This document shows, in pieces, positions 58,843-64,000 of a stretch of DNA of 64,000 nt. A program made the translations under genes and the position numbers. The notes beneath the pieces were generated by a model, which was not told where the DNA came from, searched no databases, and saw only the letters and a list, made by a program, of their open reading frames with translations. The stretch is from Yersinia enterocolitica. Lineage in GTDB: Bacteria; Pseudomonadota; Gammaproteobacteria; Enterobacterales; Enterobacteriaceae. Where the stretch lies: positions 4,278,001 through 4,342,000 of the forward strand of contig NBTC02000002.1 of assembly GCA_002082245.2 (NCBI GenBank), in the 5' to 3' direction. The stretch's first letter is position 1, and every line of letters starts with the position of its first letter.

Positions 58843-58876
58843 ACGGGTTGTGCCCATTTCGGCCAACCCGTATTTT
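58843..58876. terminator. terminator after cbpAM
   Basis: ACGGGTTG and CAACCCGT with a 13-nt loop, then ATTTTG; located between convergent cbpM and the oxidoreductase gene. Confidence 0.75.
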
Positions 58877-58895
58877 GCTCTTTCTATCTCAGATA

Positions 58896-59864
58896 TTATC
58901 CGATGGATAGCACCGAGCGGATATCGCTGTTTTTATTGATATCCCAGACTGCCGTGACATCATCCAGTGAATGAAGCTGGGTCTCAATAGCGAGCTTTTG
59001 TTGTGCCGCCAGAACGAAAATATCTGAAACAATTTGTTTTAATTCAGGGATCGCTGGGAAATTACCTGTACCCCTACCCAGTATGTGCAAATTTGCGCTG
59101 CGTAACACCGCGGCGGGGAGTTGTAGTGTTGGAGATGCCATGGAACCAACATTGACTAAACGTATGCCTTGATCAGAGCCACCAGCATGAGAGGCAAGGT
59201 CATGATGGGTCAGTGCGGCGAAGAGAGCCTCGGTAGCAGGCCCCCAGATATAATCCACAATCACGTTATACCCAGCGGGACCCGCCGCTTGAGTAAATGC
59301 CTGCGTCAATTCCGCACCCTGCAATGTCAGGTCTACTGTGGCATCGGCCCCCAGTGTTGCCAATACATCCTGACGCCTCCCGGCGGCGATGACTCTGCCC
59401 GCCCCTAAATGACGTGCTGCTGCGATGGCCAGTTTGCCTGAGGTGCCCGTCGCACCAAGGATAAGCACGGATTCACCCGGTTGGATCTTGGCCCGCCAGG
59501 AAAGCGGTAACCAGGCAGCCAATGCCGGGTTAATCAAGGCTGCCGCAGTCGCATTGTCAACTTCTGGCGGAACCGGAACATACCAGGATGCTACTGTGCG
59601 TTCGGCCATGGCACCAAAAGGTTGGCGAAATGAAGCAAAATAAACACGTGAACCATCAGGTAAATGCCCGATACCATCAGTACCAGGAACGATAGGTAAT
59701 GTTTTCGGGCTGGAATAATGGGTGCCTTTAACGATACCGCGATCAAGTTGTTTGATACCAGCAACCGCAACATTTATCACCGTTTCACCGTGCAGCGGTG
59801 TTGGCTCCACAAACTGCCCCACAACCGGCGCTTCACCCAATGCCTCTACTATTGCAGCCTTCAT
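58896..59864 (-). CDS. quinone oxidoreductase-like MDR protein
   Basis: A 322-residue medium-chain dehydrogenase/reductase of the zinc-free quinone oxidoreductase type. It has the nucleotide motif VLILGATGTSGKLA and lacks the Cys/His set of zinc alcohol dehydrogenases. Predicted to reduce quinones or enones with NADPH. It lies downstream of an SDR gene (gap 111 nt) on the same strand, with an HxlR regulator divergent from both, which points to a shared role in electrophile or quinone handling (inference). Confidence 0.82.
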   Translation of the reverse strand: MKAAIVEALGEAPVVGQFVEPTPLHGETVINVAVAGIKQLDRGIVKGTHYSSPKTLPIVPGTDGIGHLPDGSRVYFASFRQPFGAMAERTVASWYVPVPPEVDNATAAALINPALAAWLPLSWRAKIQPGESVLILGATGTSGKLAIAAARHLGAGRVIAAGRRQDVLATLGADATVDLTLQGAELTQAFTQAAGPAGYNVIVDYIWGPATEALFAALTHHDLASHAGGSDQGIRLVNVGSMASPTLQLPAAVLRSANLHILGRGTGNFPAIPELKQIVSDIFVLAAQQKLAIETQLHSLDDVTAVWDINKNSDIRSVLSIG

Positions 59865-59975
59865 CGTGTCACCTCACATTAGTGTGCTATTTAGCAATAG
59901 TCACCAATCTGCACCCAATTTATTATGAAGACAATATGCCCAGTAAGTGACTAATTTTCTTGTTAGATAAGGTAT

Positions 59976-60725
59976 TTAAAGGCTGCTGACGCCTCCATCT
60001 ACCCGTAATTCTGTTCCGACGATAAAACTGGATTCATCTGAGGCGAGAAAGACCGCAGCATGGGCAATCTCACTAGATGTTCCCATTCTCTTAATCGGTA
60101 CCAGTTGGCGGATTTGTTCAGCAAGGTGCTCTTGTTCACTGCCGGATAATCCCAGTTTTTGCAGTGCCGGCGTCTGTGTCGGCCCAGGACTCAAGCCATT
60201 GACCCGGATTCCTCTGTCTGCCCACTCGCCTGACAAGGTTCGCGCAAGAGAGAGTAACCCCGCCTTGCTGGCGGCATAAACGTTGCTTTGCGGTAAACCG
60301 ATATGAACACTGGCGGAGCCACAAAGAATCACCGAGGCAGGGTTAGCCAGCAGTGGCAACAGTGCTTGTAACAGGAAGAAAGGGCCTTTCAGATTAGTTG
60401 ATAATACTCGCTCAAAACTTTCTTCATCCCACTCTTCTATCGAACGATGAGTAACATCGCCTGCGTTGATATAGACGATATCGAGACGTGGCCAAACCAG
60501 GGTAAGTTTTGTCGCTAGCTGATATTGATCGGCAATATTACTGGCATCACTATTTAGCAGCAAAACTTGGTCGCCAAGCTCTTCATATGCGGCCTGCAAG
60601 GCTGCGCTATTTCTACCCGTGATTGCTACGGTTGCACCTTCAGCCAGAAATTGACGAGCAGTTTCCAGCCCGATGCCACTGGTTCCTCCTGTAATTAGTG
60701 CATATTTATCATTTAAACGATTCAT
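59976..60725 (-). CDS. SDR-family oxidoreductase
   Basis: A 249-residue short-chain dehydrogenase. Motifs: TGGTSGIG for cofactor binding, catalytic YAASKAG and a C-terminal VDGGVSSL. I start at 60725 (MNRLNDKYALITGG), eight codons after the first in-frame ATG. Substrate unknown. It is divergent from the HxlR regulator with a 102-nt gap holding a palindrome. Confidence 0.86.
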   Translation of the reverse strand: MNRLNDKYALITGGTSGIGLETARQFLAEGATVAITGRNSAALQAAYEELGDQVLLLNSDASNIADQYQLATKLTLVWPRLDIVYINAGDVTHRSIEEWDEESFERVLSTNLKGPFFLLQALLPLLANPASVILCGSASVHIGLPQSNVYAASKAGLLSLARTLSGEWADRGIRVNGLSPGPTQTPALQKLGLSGSEQEHLAEQIRQLVPIKRMGTSSEIAHAAVFLASDESSFIVGTELRVDGGVSSL

Positions 60726-60771
60726 GGTGAGTCTTCTCATTAATAACAATGGAAGACCATTTTTAATACAA

Positions 60772-60808
60772 AAGTATCTAAAGTATAGTAGGTACCAATT
60801 GGATACTA
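60772..60808. promoter_or_regulatory. candidate HxlR operator
   Basis: TAGTA at 60786-60790 and TACTA at 60804-60808 form an inverted pair around GGTACC; AGTATC at 60773-60778 mirrors GATACT at 60802-60807. HxlR-type regulators (YodB, CatR) bind TACT/AGTA-type palindromes, so this is a good candidate site between the divergent genes. Confidence 0.55.
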
Positions 60809-60827
60809 ATGATGCAACAGGAAAGCA

Positions 60828-61211
60828 ATGACAACCTATCAGCCGCTGACAGCAAAAAATAAATTAGAGCCGGGCAATTCGATTGTGGAAGAAAAGTGTC
60901 CGATGGTGCAATTTGTCGAACTTATCGCGGGGAAGTGGGCTATCCCAATTCTTTATCGTTTGATCGTCACTGCGGCTCCTATCCGATTTGGTGAGTTGCA
61001 GCGGGCAATTGCGCCTATCACCCAAAAAGAGCTTACCCGGCAATTACGTGCTTTTGAACAACGCGGTTTGGTCTATCGCAAGATCTATGCCGAAGTTCCC
61101 CCACGTGTTGAATATGAAATTACGTCATTGGGCAAAACATTACAGCCAACATTGGATTCGTTGGCCCAATGGATGAGAGACCATCATCAAGCCCTCAAGG
61201 GCAAGGAGTGA
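60828..61211 (+). CDS. HxlR-family regulator
   Basis: A 127-residue HxlR-type winged-helix regulator. The core is CPMVQFVELIAGKWAIPILY followed by RFGELQRAIAPITQKELTRQL and the wing VPPRVEYEITSLGKTL. A cysteine in the N-terminal KCPMV is in the position used by redox-sensing members such as YodB. It likely represses the divergent SDR-MDR pair. Confidence 0.86.
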   Translation: MTTYQPLTAKNKLEPGNSIVEEKCPMVQFVELIAGKWAIPILYRLIVTAAPIRFGELQRAIAPITQKELTRQLRAFEQRGLVYRKIYAEVPPRVEYEITSLGKTLQPTLDSLAQWMRDHHQALKGKE

Positions 61212-61360
61212 CTAGGATTATTGTCGTGCCAAGAAGATCCTATTTTTTCTCAATTCCGCTATTGGCAGTCGCGTAATACAAGTTGTATGTACTACATTTA
61301 AAAGACTGCTCACTAATTCGGCAGTAACAAAAATGGCAACAATAGTTTCAAGGAGAGAGT

Positions 61361-62116
61361 ATGAGTAAAATACCAAGTTGTTGTTCAGAAGATAACCACC
61401 CGAATAGCCGACGGAATGTACTAAAAGCTGCATTGGGTATCACTGCTGCGAGCGTCATCGGTGGGATTGGTTTGGGGCTACCCCAAATATCATATGCAGC
61501 GGCTATGACCAGAGAAGAACGTGATAAGTTAACGCCAGATCAAATAGTTGAGAGTTTAAAACAGGGCAATAAGCGGTTTGTTTCTGGTAAAATGCAACAA
61601 CATGATTATCTTGCACAAAAACGCAGTAGTGCAGAAGGGCAGTTCCCTACCACTGTCATTTTGAGTTGTATTGATTCCCGCGCACCAGCAGAGATAGTGC
61701 TGGATACGGGGATCGGTGAAACCTTTAATGCCAGAATTGCCGGTAACATCTCTAATGATGATTTATTAGGTAGCCTGGAATTTGCTTGTGCTGCTGCGGG
61801 AGCTAAAGTCATCCTGGTTATGGGGCACACGGCTTGTGGTGCAATCAAGGGAGCTATTGATAACGTTGAACTTGGCAACCTGACTGGTCTGCTTAATAAG
61901 ATTAAGCCAGCAATTGAGTCGACGCAATTTGATGGAGAGAAAAGCAGTAAAAATGAAAAATACGTCGATGCTGTAGCGAAGAATAATGTCAAACACACCA
62001 TAGATGAGATACGTAAAAATAGCGAAATAATTAGAAACTTAGAAAAAGAAGGGAAAGTAAAAATAGTAGGTAGCATGTACAACTTAAATGGTGGTGTGGT
62101 CGAGTTCATTATGTAA
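61361..62116 (+). CDS. exported beta-class carbonic anhydrase
   Basis: A 251-residue beta-carbonic anhydrase interconverting CO2 and bicarbonate. Zinc and catalytic residues are intact: C103, D105, R107 (SCIDSR), H156 and C159 (GHTACGA). Unlike E. coli Can/CynT it has an N-terminal extension with a twin-arginine motif (NSRRNVLKAALG, residues 15-26), a hydrophobic stretch and a likely cleavage near SYAAAM, so it is predicted to leave the cytoplasm through Tat. Periplasmic beta enzymes of this kind exist but are uncommon. Monocistronic, with a hairpin after it. Confidence 0.88.
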   Translation: MSKIPSCCSEDNHPNSRRNVLKAALGITAASVIGGIGLGLPQISYAAAMTREERDKLTPDQIVESLKQGNKRFVSGKMQQHDYLAQKRSSAEGQFPTTVILSCIDSRAPAEIVLDTGIGETFNARIAGNISNDDLLGSLEFACAAAGAKVILVMGHTACGAIKGAIDNVELGNLTGLLNKIKPAIESTQFDGEKSSKNEKYVDAVAKNNVKHTIDEIRKNSEIIRNLEKEGKVKIVGSMYNLNGGVVEFIM

Positions 62117-62140
62117 TATGTTTGCTTTAATTCTATCCCA

Positions 62141-62166
62141 TTCCCCTTGATAAACGTCAAGGGGAA
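62141..62166 (+). terminator. hairpin after the carbonic anhydrase gene
   Basis: TTCCCCTTGA, loop TAAACG, TCAAGGGGAA: perfect 10-bp stem, but followed by TAATAATT rather than a T run. Confidence 0.65.
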
Positions 62167-62825
62167 TAATAATTACTTCTGATAGGGTATTAAATTAGAT
62201 ATCCTGTTATTTTTTTTATTACACACACCTGCTTGGCTAAGAATAGTATTTATGCTTATATAAATGAGACGGTGTTATAATCAACGGCTGATAGCAGAGT
62301 GTCTAGTAAAGATTATTTTTTAAATTGAATCGCGGGTGCATAAAATAAGTATATGAATATTTGTAAAGGCAAAGCATATAATTGTTATAATTTTGTTTTT
62401 AAGTAAATAACTTGCTTTCATATTGTTAAATGGTATTTATCTCTTGAAGTTTTTCGCCTTTATTGTATTTTAACCTCTGTGGTTGCATGTTTCTTTTGGG
62501 ATGAATAAAACAAGTTTCAAACATTTTCAATAAGAATGATACCATCATGATGCTGTATTATCTTATTACTATGAATAATGCATTTTCATGACTAATGGTT
62601 TTTGTCTAATTATTGACTTGATCAATTATTATCTGGTGACTTTATTCGTTAAGAATTATATATATGTATTAAATTATCGTTTAATATAAAATATAATTAT
62701 AATATATAATTTAATTTGTTTTATTCATTAAACAAAAGTAATAATAATCACTTGTTTTCTTATCACATCAATGTTGTATGTGATTGGTCTTTATTAACCG
62801 AGTGAATGTATTTGAGGGGTTATTT
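62167..62825. other. AT-rich gene-free region before the secretion genes
   Basis: About 660 nt of very low-GC DNA with A/T runs such as TATATAATATATAATTTAATTTG near 62690-62715, broken up here by drift. No gene fits. Such stretches are typical H-NS binding regions in acquired loci. Confidence 0.6.
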
Positions 62826-63242
62826 ATGTATGTCGATACAGTCTCTGTTGTCTCTGGCAGTAAATTTATTGATGTCAATGGGAAAGGAGTGATTGATTAT
62901 GAAAAAGAGATATCACTGGATTGCTGTATGAACAAGATTCATTTTCATACTAAAAAGCTAACAATTGATATTAATGAAAAACAAAAGAGATTGGTAATGT
63001 GTTTATTTAGTGATGTCAACCGTAAGCAAGATATCATAAAAGTAGTATGGTATGAAAATCATAAAAGTATTTCAGATAATAATTATCATCAATTAATACA
63101 TAAGTTTAGAGCACATTTAAAAAGTGCAGGGATACCTGATGGCATTGTTAAAACCATAAACAGATACGGTCTTAGATTAGATGCAGGGATATTAAAAAAT
63201 ATGGTATCAAACAAAATGAATGATAGGTTTATTGGCTACTAA
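62826..63242 (+). CDS. winged-helix transcription factor, OmpR/CadC type
   Basis: A 138-residue protein with a C-terminal OmpR/PhoB-like winged helix (roughly 45-118): FSDVNRKQDIIKVVWYEN, SDNNYHQLIHKFRAHLK and ending TINRYGLRLD. No receiver domain and no membrane segment. The ATG at 62826 has GAGGGG six nt upstream. It precedes gspC by 49 nt, so it may regulate the secretion operon (inference). Codon use is strongly A/T-biased. Confidence 0.75.
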   Translation: MYVDTVSVVSGSKFIDVNGKGVIDYEKEISLDCCMNKIHFHTKKLTIDINEKQKRLVMCLFSDVNRKQDIIKVVWYENHKSISDNNYHQLIHKFRAHLKSAGIPDGIVKTINRYGLRLDAGILKNMVSNKMNDRFIGY

Positions 63243-63291
63243 AATAGACTTGTCACATCTGTGTTTTCCTCATTATAAATGAGAGGTTAGG

Positions 63292-63810
63292 GTGTTATCA
63301 TTTTTTAAGAAGATAGTTATAACACCCAGCCAAACTCTGTTTAGTAATAAAATAAATTTGCTAGATGTGCTCTTAATCTTACTTATTTTATATTGCCTCG
63401 GAATGCTTATTAATGCAGTGTCAAGTCAAAATGAAATGCCAGTTCCAATATTATATAAAGGTTACAATGGTGAGAATGATAAGGTAAAAAATAAAGAAAT
63501 AATGATAAAAGAGATCAAAAGGTTAAAGTTATTTAGCAAGGGCATTAAAGATAACATACAAAAAAACAATGTTACTAACGATATAGCTAATGCTCCTTTG
63601 TATATGGGGAGGCTGAAACTGGTTGGTATACTCGAACATGCAGACGAGTCAAAATCTATCGCCATAATAGACTCTGGCGTGGCACAAGAAACCTACTTTA
63701 CTCATGATAGAGTAGCCGGTACTAATAGTGTTATTATTGTAAAAATACTTAAGGATAAAGTAATTATTAGTGATGATGAGGTTTATTATTCACTGGTTAT
63801 ATTGGAGTGA
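63292..63810 (+). CDS. gspC: type II secretion protein GspC
   Basis: A 172-residue inner-membrane GspC. A membrane segment at residues ~22-45 (LLDVLLILLILYCLGMLINA) is followed by a linker and the HR domain (LKLVGILEHADESKSIAIID), which links the inner-membrane platform to the secretin. GTG start with GAGAGG 5 nt upstream. No PDZ domain follows, so it is a short member; AT-rich like its neighbours. Confidence 0.88.
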   Translation: MLSFFKKIVITPSQTLFSNKINLLDVLLILLILYCLGMLINAVSSQNEMPVPILYKGYNGENDKVKNKEIMIKEIKRLKLFSKGIKDNIQKNNVTNDIANAPLYMGRLKLVGILEHADESKSIAIIDSGVAQETYFTHDRVAGTNSVIIVKILKDKVIISDDEVYYSLVILE

Positions 63811-63844
63811 GTACGCCCTGAATTAAAATGTAAGGGGAGTGTGA

Positions 63845-64000
63845 ATGCATATCAATAATGTCTTCTTGGCATATGGTCGTATATTTTGTTATTTTATTAA
63901 AATCACATCACTGACACTATCAAAAATAACTATAGTGCTAGTTTTCTTACCACTAGGTGTAAATAGTGAAAGTTTCTCTGCGCTGTTCAAAGATGCAGAT
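63845..64000 (+). CDS. gspD: type II secretin GspD, 5' part (cut by window)
   Basis: The first 52 codons of a gene continuing past the window. A signal-peptide-like hydrophobic stretch (KITIVLVFLPLG) ends near NSE and is followed by FSALFKDAD, the start of the N0 domain of T2SS secretins. GspD forms the outer-membrane channel. AGGGGAG precedes the ATG, 34 nt after gspC. Confidence 0.8.
   Translation, partial: MHINNVFLAYGRIFCYFIKITSLTLSKITIVLVFLPLGVNSESFSALFKDAD

Overview
The window reads as chromosomal DNA of a Yersinia species, most likely from the Y. enterocolitica side of the genus rather than Y. pestis or Y. pseudotuberculosis. Three observations support this. The gene order matches the enterobacterial block metK-speA-loiP-tktA-epd-pgk-fbaA-mscS-argO-yggE-argP-rpiA-serA-fau-ssrS-zapA-ygfB-pepP-ubiH-ubiI-gcvTHP-ygfF-trhA-ygfZ-sdhE-cptA-fldB-xerD-dsbC-recJ-prfB-lysS. 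The proteins are recognisably Yersinia-like. The spacers carry many copies of the ~127-bp ERIC repeat in its Yersinia form. Species assignment is inference from memory of related proteins; no search was run.

Layout. (1) 102-2726: endA, sprT, then a sulfur-type module (a two-cysteine ArsR repressor and two half-size YeeE/YedE membrane proteins) where E. coli carries galP. (2) 2783-10946: metK behind a four-unit MetJ operator, a long gene-free spacer, speA, an orphan Rieske protein where speB would be expected, loiP and tktA. (3) 11329-19653: central carbon genes epd, pgk, fbaA, then mscS, argO, yggE, argP, rpiA. (4) 19968-32296: serA, fau with 6S RNA and zapA, the ygfB-pepP-ubiH-ubiI operon, and the glycine cleavage operon gcvTHP. 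(5) 32425-47601: ygfF, an HD hydrolase, trhA, ygfZ, then sdhE-cptA running directly into creB-creC with creD behind a cre tag, and fldB, xerD, dsbC, recJ, prfB (with its programmed frameshift) and lysS. (6) 47772-61211: tRNA-Gly(CCC) followed by accessory genes: a small region with a ClbS/DfsB-like protein, a PAS-GGDEF diguanylate cyclase, an Lrp-type regulator with a DUF2000 protein, a LacI-MFS-GH31 glycoside module, cbpA-cbpM, and an HxlR-controlled pair of oxidoreductases. (7) 61361-64000: a Tat-type exported beta-carbonic anhydrase, then strongly AT-rich DNA with a winged-helix regulator, gspC and the start of gspD of a type II secretion system cut by the window edge.

Most genes are housekeeping. 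The main interest lies in the departures from the E. coli backbone: loss of speB with a Rieske gene in its place, the sdhE-cptA-creBC translational coupling, the glyU-linked accessory stretch, the unassigned GH31 module, the AT-rich secretion locus, and the ERIC repeats sitting in 5' leaders (metK, fbaA, gcvT, trhA, prfB, cbpA). I did not find a CRISPR array, a complete insertion sequence, a prophage or a clearly new multi-gene defence system.
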